DNA of 64,000 nucleotides from Nocardia salmonicida NBRC 13393 (GTDB taxonomy: Bacteria; Actinomycetota; Actinomycetes; Mycobacteriales; Mycobacteriaceae). Made by a program: the position numbers and the translations under genes. The notes below the pieces were generated by a model. That model was not told where the DNA came from. It did not search any database and saw only the letters and a program-made list of their open reading frames with translations. The DNA lies in assembly GCF_001613085.1 (NCBI RefSeq), contig NZ_BDBR01000049.1, positions 1 to 64,000 of the forward strand. The letters are read 5' to 3'. Positions 1 through 8,349 of the stretch are shown here, one piece after another; within the stretch, counting starts at the first letter, position 1, and each line of letters opens with the position of its first letter.

Positions 1-1866
1 GGCGCGCCGGCGGCTCCGGCCGCACCCGCCCCGGCCCCCGAGCCTCCAGCCGCACCCGCGGCTCCCGCCCCACCGGCACCGACATCGGCCACACCGGCGC
101 CCGCCGCACCGCCCGCCGGCGCGCCGGTAGCCCAAAGCCGCTCCACCGGAGCCGCGTTCATCGCTGACCCGGAGAATCTCGAACCCGGCACCACCCCCGA
201 CACCCCCGCCCTCTCCCCCGGCGCGGTCGGCTCCGACGTCATCGACCAGGTGGGCGCGCAGGTCAAGGAGATCACCCAGGACACGCCGTTCAGCATGGTC
301 GCCGTCACCGCCCGCGACCTGGTCAACACCACAACCAAGCTCCGGGCTCGCCAGCTGGACGGCAACTGGGGCCCCTGGTACAACGCCGATCCGGTCGACA
401 CCAGGGCAACCGATCAGACCCCCGCCGACGCACCGACCGGCACCGAACCGATCTACGTCGGCGAGACCACCGCGGTGCAGATGCTGGTCACCCGCAAGCC
501 CGCCGCGGGCCCCGACCACGACCCGGCCCACCTCACCGAGGCCGCGCTCAAGGCCGTCCTGATCAATCCGGGCCGGGCCGCGATCGATGCCGCGCTCAAC
601 GACGTCGCCGCGGCGCTGCCCGGTGGCGGGCCGAGGGTCATCACCCGCGCGCAATGGGGTGCCGACGAGTCGATCCGCTGCCAGGAACCCACCTACGACG
701 ACGGCGTCGGCGGCATCACCGTGCACCACACGGCCGGTCGCAACGACTACAGCCGCTCCGAATCGGCGGGGATCGTCCGCGCGATCTACGCCTATCACGC
801 CGAAACGCTCGGCTGGTGCGACATCGGCTACAACGCCCTGGTCGACCAGTACGGCCAGATCTTCGAAGGCCGCTACGGTGGCCTCGACCGCGCGGTGCAG
901 GGCGCGCACGCGGGTGGTTTCAACGAGAACACCGCCGGTGTGGCGCTGATGGGCAACTACGAGAACGAGGACCCGAGCAACGAGTCGCTCAATGCGATCG
1001 GCAAGTTCATCGGCTGGCGGGCCAAGCTCGCCGGGATCAACCCCAAGGGCACGACCACGATGTACTCCGAGGGCACCGAGTTCACCCCGTACGCGTACGA
1101 CGAAGCGGTCGACCTGCCGGTGGTGTTCGCCCACCGCGATGTCGGCAACACCGACTGCCCCGGCGACGCCGCCTACGCGCTGATGGATCGCATCCGCGGG
1201 ATCGCGGCGGGCAATTCCGGCACCTATACCTCCCCCCCGACGGCGAATCGTCCGCCGAGTCAGCAGGCCCGTGCCCCGCAGGGGAACATGGCCGAGCTGG
1301 GCGCGATGGTCGACAAGTTCCTCGGCCTGTCCGGCGACAACGCGATCGCCAAGCACTGGGTGGCCAAGGGCGGGGTCGACGGGCCGCTCGGCGCGCCGCA
1401 GTCGGACCTGATCGCGGGCGCGCAGGGCCGTCAGTACGCGAAGTTCGCCAACGGTTTCGTCTTCGCGGACGAGGGCGGTGAGGTGTTCGAGGTGGTCGGC
1501 GCGATTCTCGACCGCTATCTGAGCCTCGGCGCGGACTCGGGCGTGCTCGGTCTGCCGACCGCCAGCTCCTACCTGGTCCCGAACGGTCTCCGCACCGATT
1601 TCCAGCACGGTTCGCTGGTGCTCAACGAGCTCACGGGCATCGTCACCACGTTCTGGAAGACCTACGACGAGACCTACAAGCAGGAAATGAACGGACAGCC
1701 GAAGCCAGGGCAGGCGGCGACCCACCCCACGCTCGAACTTGCCGTGCCTGCCCCGACCGAAGCTCCATCGGTACCCGCCGAACAGCAGGCTCCCCCGGTC
1801 GAACCGGCACCTGTCGAACAAGCCCCGGCTGACCCGCCTGCCCCCGAGCCCGCCCCGACCGGCTGA
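1..1866 (+). CDS. N-acetylmuramoyl-L-alanine amidase (PGRP fold) with LGFP repeats, 5' truncated by window edge
   Basis: The frame is open from base 1, so the start and any signal peptide lie outside the window. The first ~50 visible codons form a Pro/Ala linker. A PGRP/Amidase_2 domain follows, with GGITVHHTAGRNDY and a later VFAHRDVGNTDCPGD giving the zinc-binding histidines and cysteine expected of an amidase that cleaves the muramoyl-L-alanine bond. After it come LGFP-type repeats (KGGVDGPLGAPQSD, LGADSGVLGLPTAS), which are associated with binding the mycolyl-arabinogalactan-peptidoglycan envelope. The C-terminal ~50 residues are Pro/Ala/Glu-rich. The domain order matches the M. tuberculosis Rv3811 (csp) family, as does the convergent HAD neighbour. 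It is probably exported and acts in the cell wall. Confidence 0.9.
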   Translation, partial: GAPAAPAAPAPAPEPPAAPAAPAPPAPTSATPAPAAPPAGAPVAQSRSTGAAFIADPENLEPGTTPDTPALSPGAVGSDVIDQVGAQVKEITQDTPFSMVAVTARDLVNTTTKLRARQLDGNWGPWYNADPVDTRATDQTPADAPTGTEPIYVGETTAVQMLVTRKPAAGPDHDPAHLTEAALKAVLINPGRAAIDAALNDVAAALPGGGPRVITRAQWGADESIRCQEPTYDDGVGGITVHHTAGRNDYSRSESAGIVRAIYAYHAETLGWCDIGYNALVDQYGQIFEGRYGGLDRAVQGAHAGGFNENTAGVALMGNYENEDPSNESLNAIGKFIGWRAKLAGINPKGTTTMYSEGTEFTPYAYDEAVDLPVVFAHRDVGNTDCPGDAAYALMDRIRGIAAGNSGTYTSPPTANRPPSQQARAPQGNMAELGAMVDKFLGLSGDNAIAKHWVAKGGVDGPLGAPQSDLIAGAQGRQYAKFANGFVFADEGGEVFEVVGAILDRYLSLGADSGVLGLPTASSYLVPNGLRTDFQHGSLVLNELTGIVTTFWKTYDETYKQEMNGQPKPGQAATHPTLELAVPAPTEAPSVPAEQQAPPVEPAPVEQAPADPPAPEPAPTG

Positions 1867-1883
1867 ACCCGGTCACGGCGAAG

Positions 1884-1923
1884 AACGGCCGGTGCACCCT
1901 CCGAGCGAGGGGCACCGGCCGTT
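1884..1923. terminator. Bidirectional terminator between convergent genes
   Basis: A perfect 10-bp GC-rich stem (CGGCCGGTGC / GCACCGGCCG) is extended by AA on the left and TT on the right. It therefore carries an A run and a T run and can act on both strands. It lies between the amidase stop and the stop of the oppositely oriented HAD gene. Confidence 0.85.
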
Positions 1924-1940
1924 TTACTGTGTCGTCGGAG

Positions 1941-2768
1941 CTATCGCCACCAGCGCTCGAGCACCATCGCCACACCGTCGTCGATATTGCTGCCGGTCAC
2001 CTCGTCCGCCGCCGCCCGAGCCTCCGGGTGCGCGTTGCCCATCGCGACGCCGTGCCCGGCCATCGCCAGCATCGGCACATCGTTGGGCATGTCGCCGAAC
2101 GCCACGATCGACGAATTCTCGACGCCGATCCGTCGGGCCACCTCGGCCAGTCCGGACGCCTTCGTCACCTTCGGCACCGCCAACTCGATCAGCCCGCTCT
2201 CGGTGGAATAGGTGATCTCGGCGCGGTCGCCGATGAGCGGGGCGAGGGCGGCGCGCATCTCGGAACTGCGGGCCGAGCTGAGCCGGATGAGCATCTTGAT
2301 CGCGGGGGAGTCGATGACCTCGGCGTGCGAGACGACGGTGTCGTCGGGATTGAGCCAGGCGTGTTCGTAGGTCGGCGAGCTGACGAACTGCTGGGTCACG
2401 GCGTCGTGGGCGCTGGCCCCGACCCGTTCGGTCGCCAGCCCACAACCGGGCAGCGCGTGTTCGGCGACTTCGGCCAGCCAGCTCAACGTGTCGACGTCGA
2501 GGGTGTGACTGGACAGCACCCGATCGGTCGCGCTGTCGTAGATGACCGCGCCGTTTCCGCAGATCGCGAGCGGTGCGTACCCGAGTTCGCTGACGACCGG
2601 GTCGATCCAGCGGGGCGGGCGGCCGGTGGCGAGCACGAAGGTGGCGCCGTCGGCGACGAGCGCTCCGACGGCGGCCTTGGTGCGCGCCGAAACCTTGTCG
2701 GAGTCGTCGATCAATGTGCCGTCGACGTCGCTGGCCACCAGCTGCGGTTTCGGGTGCAGGTTCGTCAT
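1941..2768 (-). CDS. HAD-superfamily phosphatase, Cof/IIB type
   Basis: This is a predicted cytoplasmic sugar-phosphate or nucleotide phosphatase of about 275 residues. Motif I is VASDVDGTL at residues 12-19, giving the nucleophile and general acid aspartates. Motif IV is FGDMPNDVPML near the C-terminus, typical of the Cof/YbiV IIB subfamily. The ATG at 2768 is preferred because upstream in-frame starts would run into the promoter and start of the divergent ABC operon at 2855. It converges with the amidase gene, the arrangement I recall for Rv3811/Rv3813c. The substrate cannot be read from the sequence. Confidence 0.85.
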   Translation of the reverse strand: MTNLHPKPQLVASDVDGTLIDDSDKVSARTKAAVGALVADGATFVLATGRPPRWIDPVVSELGYAPLAICGNGAVIYDSATDRVLSSHTLDVDTLSWLAEVAEHALPGCGLATERVGASAHDAVTQQFVSSPTYEHAWLNPDDTVVSHAEVIDSPAIKMLIRLSSARSSEMRAALAPLIGDRAEITYSTESGLIELAVPKVTKASGLAEVARRIGVENSSIVAFGDMPNDVPMLAMAGHGVAMGNAHPEARAAADEVTGSNIDDGVAMVLERWWR

Positions 2769-2854
2769 CCCGTCTATCCTGCCGCACGTCGCCACGCGAG
2801 GACGACGGACTGTCCCTATGATCAGGGCCTGATTACCCGATCCAGAGGGGACTG

Positions 2855-3832
2855 ATGACCGGCTTCTTGGTGCGGCGCACACTCAACTACGTTGTGCTCC
2901 TTCTGCTGGCATCATTTCTGACTTTCAGCCTCGCCTCACTCACATTCAACCCGCTCGAGAGCCTCGAGCAGCGCAACCCGCGCCCGCCGCAGTCGGTGAT
3001 CGACGCGAAAGCCGACCAGTTGCATCTCGACGAGCCGATCCCACAGCGCTATCTCACCTGGCTGGGCGGCGTCGTGCACGGCGATTTCGGGACCACCCTG
3101 GCCGGGCAGCCGGTGAGCGAGGAACTGGGCAGACGGGTGGCGGTGAGTCTGCGGCTGCTGATTCTCGGTTCGGTCATCGGCACCGTGCTCGGCGTGCTGA
3201 TCGGTGCGGCGGGGGCGATCCGGCAGTACAAGTTCAGCGACTATTTCTCGACCGTGCTGTCGCTGCTGATCATCTCGACACCGATCTTCTTGCTGGCGAC
3301 GCTGTTGAAATACGGCGCACTGCAGGTGAATACGATGACCGGGACGCAGATCTTCCTCTACACCGGCGAAACGTCTGCCACGCAGGTCAACGGGTTCTGG
3401 AACCAAATGGTCGACCGCGCACAGCATTTGGTGCTGCCCACCTTGGCGCTGGCGCTCGGCGCCATGGCCGGCTACAGCCGTTACCAGCGCAACGCCATGC
3501 TCGATGTGCTCGGCAGCGATTTCATCCGAACAGCGAGAGCCAAGGGCCTGACCCGCAATCACGCGCTCTATAAACACGGCCTGCGCACCGCGCTGATCCC
3601 GATGGCGACGCTGTTCGCCTACAGTCTCGGCGCCCTGATCACCGGCGCCACCTTCGTCGAGAAGATCTTCGGCTGGCACGGTGTCGGCGAATGGCTGATC
3701 GATTCGATCAACTCCCAGGACCTCTATGTGGTGGTGACGGTGACAGCGTTCGCCGGCCTGGTGGTGCTGGTGTCGGGGTTGCTCTCCGATGTCGTCCTTG
3801 CCCTGCTCGATCCGAGGGTGCGTGTCTCATGA
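2855..3832 (+). CDS. Oligopeptide/dipeptide ABC transporter permease (DppB/OppB type)
   Basis: This 325-residue inner-membrane permease carries the BPD_transp_1 domain. The N-terminal segment MTGFLVRRTLNYVVLLLLAS is the usual first helix of DppB-type proteins. The EAA loop that contacts the ATPase is visible around FIRTARAKGLTRNHALYKHG (about residues 222-243). A GAGGGG ribosome site sits four bases before the ATG at 2855. It is the first gene of a five- or six-gene operon whose neighbouring ORFs mostly overlap by four bases, so the subunits are probably translationally coupled. The exact peptide substrate is unknown. Confidence 0.92.
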   Translation: MTGFLVRRTLNYVVLLLLASFLTFSLASLTFNPLESLEQRNPRPPQSVIDAKADQLHLDEPIPQRYLTWLGGVVHGDFGTTLAGQPVSEELGRRVAVSLRLLILGSVIGTVLGVLIGAAGAIRQYKFSDYFSTVLSLLIISTPIFLLATLLKYGALQVNTMTGTQIFLYTGETSATQVNGFWNQMVDRAQHLVLPTLALALGAMAGYSRYQRNAMLDVLGSDFIRTARAKGLTRNHALYKHGLRTALIPMATLFAYSLGALITGATFVEKIFGWHGVGEWLIDSINSQDLYVVVTVTAFAGLVVLVSGLLSDVVLALLDPRVRVS

Positions 3833-4797
3833 CCGAAACCGAACTCATCGCCGTCGGCGCGCCCGAGATCGCCGCGGCCGGTCGCCGCAAACTGGTGTGG
3901 CGACGCTTCCTGCGCAACAAGCCCGCCGTGGTCGGTGCGGTGATCCTGGTGCTGATGTTCGTGGCCAGTTTCGTGCTGCCGCCGCTGCTGCCGTGGGACT
4001 ACCAGCAGATGGACTACAAGGCGCTGCTGAAGCCGCCGAGCCTCGAGCACCCGTTCGGCACCACCCAGATCGGTCAGGATGTGCTCGCCCAGACCATGCG
4101 AGGACTGCAGAAGTCCCTGATCATCGGTTTCTGCGTGGCGATCTGCTCCAGCGTCATCGCCGCGACGGCGGGCGCGGTGGCCGGACTGCTCGGCGGCTGG
4201 CCCGACCGCGCGATCATGTGGTTCGTCGATCTGTTGCTGGTGGTCCCCAGTTTCATCATCATCGCGCTGTTCGCGCCACGCACCAAGGGTTCGGGCTCGA
4301 TCGCGATCCTGATCGTGCTGCTGAGCGTGTTCGGCTGGATGATCGCCGCGCGCATCATCCGCGGCCTCACAATGAGCCTGCGTGATCGCGAATTCGTCCG
4401 TGCCGCACGGTATATGGGCGCACCGACCCGCACCGTGATTCTCAGTCACATCATCCCGAACATCGCCTCGATCCTGATCATCGACACCACCCTCGCGGTC
4501 GGCGCGGCGATCAGCGCCGAAACCGGTTTGAGCTTCCTCGGTTTCGGTGTGCAGCCGCCGGATGTGTCGTTGGGTTCGCTGATCGCGTCCGGCACCAAAT
4601 CGGCGCTCACCTACCCGTGGTTGTTCCTGTTCGCCGGTGGCCTGCTGATCACGATCGTGTTGAGCGCCAACCTGGTCGGCGACGGTCTTCGTGACGCCTT
4701 CGACCCCGGCGCCCGTGGCGCGCGCAAGGCTCGCAAGGAGGTCGCCGAGTACAAGACCGAGGCGCAGGTGGAGTTGCAGAAAGCCGAGAAGCGATGA
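3829..4797 (+). CDS. Oligopeptide/dipeptide ABC transporter permease (DppC/OppC type)
   Basis: This 322-residue partner permease starts at the ATG of an ATGA overlap with the upstream permease stop. It has the cytoplasmic N-terminal RRFLRNKPAVVGAVIL segment typical of OppC/DppC and the EAA loop FVRAARYMGAPTRTVILSH. The LGFGVQPPDVSLGSL stretch is a family hallmark before the last membrane helices. A short charged tail (KARKEVAEYKTEAQ) follows. It would pair with the upstream permease to form the translocation channel, driven by the fused ATPase immediately downstream. Confidence 0.92.
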   Translation: MTETELIAVGAPEIAAAGRRKLVWRRFLRNKPAVVGAVILVLMFVASFVLPPLLPWDYQQMDYKALLKPPSLEHPFGTTQIGQDVLAQTMRGLQKSLIIGFCVAICSSVIAATAGAVAGLLGGWPDRAIMWFVDLLLVVPSFIIIALFAPRTKGSGSIAILIVLLSVFGWMIAARIIRGLTMSLRDREFVRAARYMGAPTRTVILSHIIPNIASILIIDTTLAVGAAISAETGLSFLGFGVQPPDVSLGSLIASGTKSALTYPWLFLFAGGLLITIVLSANLVGDGLRDAFDPGARGARKARKEVAEYKTEAQVELQKAEKR

Positions 4798-6638
4798 CCG
4801 CGTCGACCGCACCCCTGCTCGAGGTCACCGATCTGAGGGTCTCGTTCCCCGGCGAAGAAGGCCGCGTCGAGGCCGTGCGCGGGGTGAACTACACCGTCGC
4901 CGACGGCGAGGTACTCGCCATCGTCGGCGAGTCCGGTTCGGGCAAGTCGGTGTCCTCGCTCGCGGTGATCGGCCTGCTGCCCGACCAGGCACGGGTGCAG
5001 GGATCGGTGCGCCTGCGCGGCCGCGAACTACTCGGCCTCGGCGACAAGCAGATGTCGAAGCTGCGCGGTTCCTCGATCAGCATGGTCTTCCAAGATCCGC
5101 TCTCCGCGCTGACCCCGGTGTATCGCGTCGGTGATCAGATCGCGGAAGCCCTGCTCGCGCACGGGAAGATGAGCCGCAAGGAAGCGGGCGAGCGGGCGGT
5201 CGAGCTGCTCGAACTCGTCGGCATCACCGACGCGAGGGCTCGTTCCAGGGCGTTCCCGCACGAGTTCTCCGGCGGCATGCGCCAGCGCGTGGTGATCGCC
5301 ATGGCCATCGCCAACGATCCCGCCCTGATCATCTGCGACGAACCGACCACCGCGCTCGACGTGACGGTGCAGGCGCAGATCCTCACCCTGCTGCGCGAGG
5401 CGCGCGATATCACCGGCGCGGGCGTCATCATGATCACCCACGACATGGGCATCGCGGCCACCGTCGCCGACCGGGTCGCGGTGATGTACGCGGGCAAGGT
5501 CGTCGAAACCGCGCCGGTCGCAGAGCTTTTCGCGGCGCCGCGCATGCCGTACACCGTCGGCCTGCTCGGCTCCATCCCGCGCATGGACGGCCCGCCGCGC
5601 ACCCCGCTGATCCCCATCCTCGGCGCTCCGCCCGCCATGCACGCCCTGCCGCCCGGCTGCTCGTTCGCGCCGCGCTGCCCGGTCGCGATCAGCGACTGCG
5701 TCGCCGCCGAGCCCCCGCTGGAGAAGGTGAGCCCCGGCCACTCGGTGGCCTGCATCCGCACGGCCGAGGTCGGCAGCCACCAGCTCTTCGAGGCCTACCG
5801 CGAGGAGATCCCGACCCCGGCCCACCCCGACCGCACCGACGACGAGGTGGTCCTGCGCGTCACCGACCTGGTGAAGACCTTCCCCCTCACCTCCGGCGTG
5901 CTGCTGCGCCGCCGCACCGGCGAGGTCCGCGCGGTGGACGGCATCAGCTTCTCGGTCCGCGCGGGCCGCACCCTCGCGCTGGTCGGCGAATCCGGTTCGG
6001 GCAAGTCGACGACCCTGTCGCAGATCATGGACCTCGCGCGACCGCAGTCGGGCAGCATCGAGGTGCTCGGCAACGACGTCGCCACCCTCACCAAGGCGCG
6101 CACCCGCGAGATCCGCCGCAAGATGCAGATCGTCTTCCAGGACCCCAGCTCCTCCCTCGACCCCCGCCTGCCGATCTTCGACGTCCTCGCCGAACCGCTG
6201 CGCATCGATGGCCGGTCGCGCGAAGAGGTCAATCGCCGGGTGCCGGAGTTGTTGCGGCAGGTGGGATTACGTCCCGAACACGCCGATCGCTACCCATCGG
6301 ACTTCTCCGGCGGCCAGAAACAGCGCGTCAGCATCGCCCGCGCGCTGGCCCTGGACACCCAGTTGCTGATACTCGACGAACCCGTCTCGTCTCTGGACGT
6401 CTCGATCCAGGCGGGCGTGCTCAACCTGCTGCGCGACCTGCAGGCCGAGCACGGCCTGTCCTACCTGTTCGTCTCCCACGACCTCTCGGTGGTGCGCAAT
6501 CTCGCCCACGACATCGCGGTGATGTTGCAGGGCAAGATCGTCGAATCCGGCCCGGCCGAGCAGATTTTCGCCGATCCTCAGCACGAATACACGCGCTCGC
6601 TCATCGCGGCCGTACCGGAACCCGTCGTCAGCGGGTAG
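4794..6638 (+). CDS. Fused tandem ATP-binding protein of the oligopeptide transporter (DppD-DppF type)
   Basis: Two complete ABC domains lie in one 614-residue chain. The first has Walker A GESGSGKSVSS near residues 43-53, signature FSGGMRQRV and Walker B ALIICDEPTTALD. The second has GESGSGKSTTL near residue 400, signature FSGGQKQRV and LLILDEPVSSLD. Each half is followed by the oligopeptide-transporter C-terminal extension, including the PPGCSFAPRCP cysteine-rich piece after the first. The ATG overlaps the permease stop (ATGA). The chain supplies both motor domains from a single gene, a common actinobacterial arrangement. Confidence 0.93.
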   Translation: MTASTAPLLEVTDLRVSFPGEEGRVEAVRGVNYTVADGEVLAIVGESGSGKSVSSLAVIGLLPDQARVQGSVRLRGRELLGLGDKQMSKLRGSSISMVFQDPLSALTPVYRVGDQIAEALLAHGKMSRKEAGERAVELLELVGITDARARSRAFPHEFSGGMRQRVVIAMAIANDPALIICDEPTTALDVTVQAQILTLLREARDITGAGVIMITHDMGIAATVADRVAVMYAGKVVETAPVAELFAAPRMPYTVGLLGSIPRMDGPPRTPLIPILGAPPAMHALPPGCSFAPRCPVAISDCVAAEPPLEKVSPGHSVACIRTAEVGSHQLFEAYREEIPTPAHPDRTDDEVVLRVTDLVKTFPLTSGVLLRRRTGEVRAVDGISFSVRAGRTLALVGESGSGKSTTLSQIMDLARPQSGSIEVLGNDVATLTKARTREIRRKMQIVFQDPSSSLDPRLPIFDVLAEPLRIDGRSREEVNRRVPELLRQVGLRPEHADRYPSDFSGGQKQRVSIARALALDTQLLILDEPVSSLDVSIQAGVLNLLRDLQAEHGLSYLFVSHDLSVVRNLAHDIAVMLQGKIVESGPAEQIFADPQHEYTRSLIAAVPEPVVSG

Positions 6639-6657
6639 GACCCGAGCAGGAGGTGCC

Positions 6658-8349
6658 ATGAGAACCCGACGCATGCACGCACGTGGAGCCCGATTGCGCT
6701 GTGCCGCAGTGGTAGTGGCGGCCGGGATGATCGTGGCGGGGTGTGGCGGCGCCGATGAATCGGCCACCGGTCTCAGCGATGCGATCGGCACCACCAGCGA
6801 CGTGAACCCCACCCCACGCGACCAACTCCGCGAGGGCGGCAACCTGCGCCTGGCCACCACCGGCTACCCCGCCAACTGGAACATCCTCTCCAATGACGGC
6901 AACAACGGCGAGATCGGCTACATCGTGCGCGCGATGCTGCCGCGGTCCTACGAGATCGACGCGGCGGGCCAGCTCAGCATCGACACCGACTTCTTCACCG
7001 ATATCCAGCTGACCGGCTCCGATCCGATGCAGGTGACGTATTCGATCAATCCGAAAGCCGTCTGGTCGGACGGTTCGCCGATCACCTGGGAAGACCTCGC
7101 CTCGCAAGCGCACGCGCTGAGCGGCCGGGACAAGAGCTATCTGATCGCGATCACCAACGGTTTCGAATTCGTCGACAAGGTGGAGCGAGGTGTCGACGAC
7201 CAACAGGCCGTCCTCACCTTCAGCAAGCCCTACGCCGACTGGCGCGGTCAGTTCTCCGGCAACTCCGCCCTCTACCCGAAGTCGGTGACCGGCACGCCGG
7301 AGGCCTTCAACACCAGCCTCACCGATGCGATCACGCTCACCGCCGGGCCGTTCGTCGTCAGCGCCACCGACCGCGCTCAGGGTCGAATCACCCTGGGTCG
7401 CAACCCGAAGTGGTGGGGCGACAAGCCCGTGCTCGACACCATCACCTACAGCGTGCTCGACGCCACATCGTGGGTCCAGGCGTTGCAGAACAACGAACTC
7501 GACCTCATTCGCCTGACCACCCTCGACGATGTGAAGACGGTGCGTGGCACCGAGGGACTGGTGGTACGTCGTGCTCCCGGTAATCGCTGGCGCCACATCA
7601 CGTTCAACGGCGCACCCGGCTCGATCCTGGCCGAAGAAGGCGTCCGCGTGGCCATCTCGAAGGCCATCGACCGTCAGGGGATCGTCAACGCGATGCAGAA
7701 CGGGCTGGTCGAGAACCCGAAGCCGTTGAACAACCATGTCTTCCTCCAGGGCCAAAAGGGGTACCAGGACAACAGTCTCGGCTTCGACCCCGCCGCCGCG
7801 GCAAAGCAACTCGACGACCTCGGCTGGAAACTCAACGGCGAGGTACGCGAGAAGGACGGCCGCAAACTGGTCATCCGCGACGTCATGTACAACGACCCCA
7901 CCTGGGTCCAGATCGCCCAGATCATCCAGCAGAACCTGGCCGCCATCGGCGTGCAGCTGAACATCGACACCAAGCCCGCCGCCGGTCTGTTCACCGATGT
8001 CATCCAGCCCGGCGACTTCGACGCCGCCCAGTACGTCTACGAGGGCGACCCCTTCCCGCTGAGCAGCATCCGCCAGATCTACTACTACGACCCCACCGAC
8101 CTTCAAGCCAACTACGGCCGCATCGGCTCCCCCGAACTCAACGCTCTCATCGAACAAACCCTCACCGAACTGGACCCACAGAAGTCCATCGACCTCGCGA
8201 ACCAGGTCGACCGCAAGGTATTCGAAGAAGGCCACTCCCTGCCCCTGATGCAGTCCGACGGCAGCTTCGGCGCCCGCACCACCCTCGCCAACATCGGCTC
8301 CCCTGGATTGGCAACCTACGACTACACGAAGATCGGATTCACGAAATGA
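6658..8349 (+). CDS. Lipoprotein substrate-binding protein, SBP_bac_5 family (copy 1)
   Basis: This 563-residue extracytoplasmic peptide-binding lipoprotein has an N-terminal signal sequence ending in the lipobox VAGC at about residues 22-25. The mature chain has SBP family 5 features: a WSDGSPITWEDL segment, FSKPYADWRG and the late IYYYDP/NYGRIGSPELNALI region. It has a GGAGG-type ribosome site and sits 19 bases after the ATPase. The next gene is a same-length paralogue that overlaps its stop, so the operon encodes two receptors for one permease. Confidence 0.92.
   Translation: MRTRRMHARGARLRCAAVVVAAGMIVAGCGGADESATGLSDAIGTTSDVNPTPRDQLREGGNLRLATTGYPANWNILSNDGNNGEIGYIVRAMLPRSYEIDAAGQLSIDTDFFTDIQLTGSDPMQVTYSINPKAVWSDGSPITWEDLASQAHALSGRDKSYLIAITNGFEFVDKVERGVDDQQAVLTFSKPYADWRGQFSGNSALYPKSVTGTPEAFNTSLTDAITLTAGPFVVSATDRAQGRITLGRNPKWWGDKPVLDTITYSVLDATSWVQALQNNELDLIRLTTLDDVKTVRGTEGLVVRRAPGNRWRHITFNGAPGSILAEEGVRVAISKAIDRQGIVNAMQNGLVENPKPLNNHVFLQGQKGYQDNSLGFDPAAAAKQLDDLGWKLNGEVREKDGRKLVIRDVMYNDPTWVQIAQIIQQNLAAIGVQLNIDTKPAAGLFTDVIQPGDFDAAQYVYEGDPFPLSSIRQIYYYDPTDLQANYGRIGSPELNALIEQTLTELDPQKSIDLANQVDRKVFEEGHSLPLMQSDGSFGARTTLANIGSPGLATYDYTKIGFTK

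Noticed and set aside
1..250. Repetitive ccggcacccgcc stretch as a DNA repeat
   Set aside because: It is in frame with the amidase gene and encodes a Pro/Ala linker.
6628..8235. Minus-strand frame over the first binding protein
   Set aside because: Antisense of a clear lipoprotein; Val/Asp/Gly-rich, no start context.
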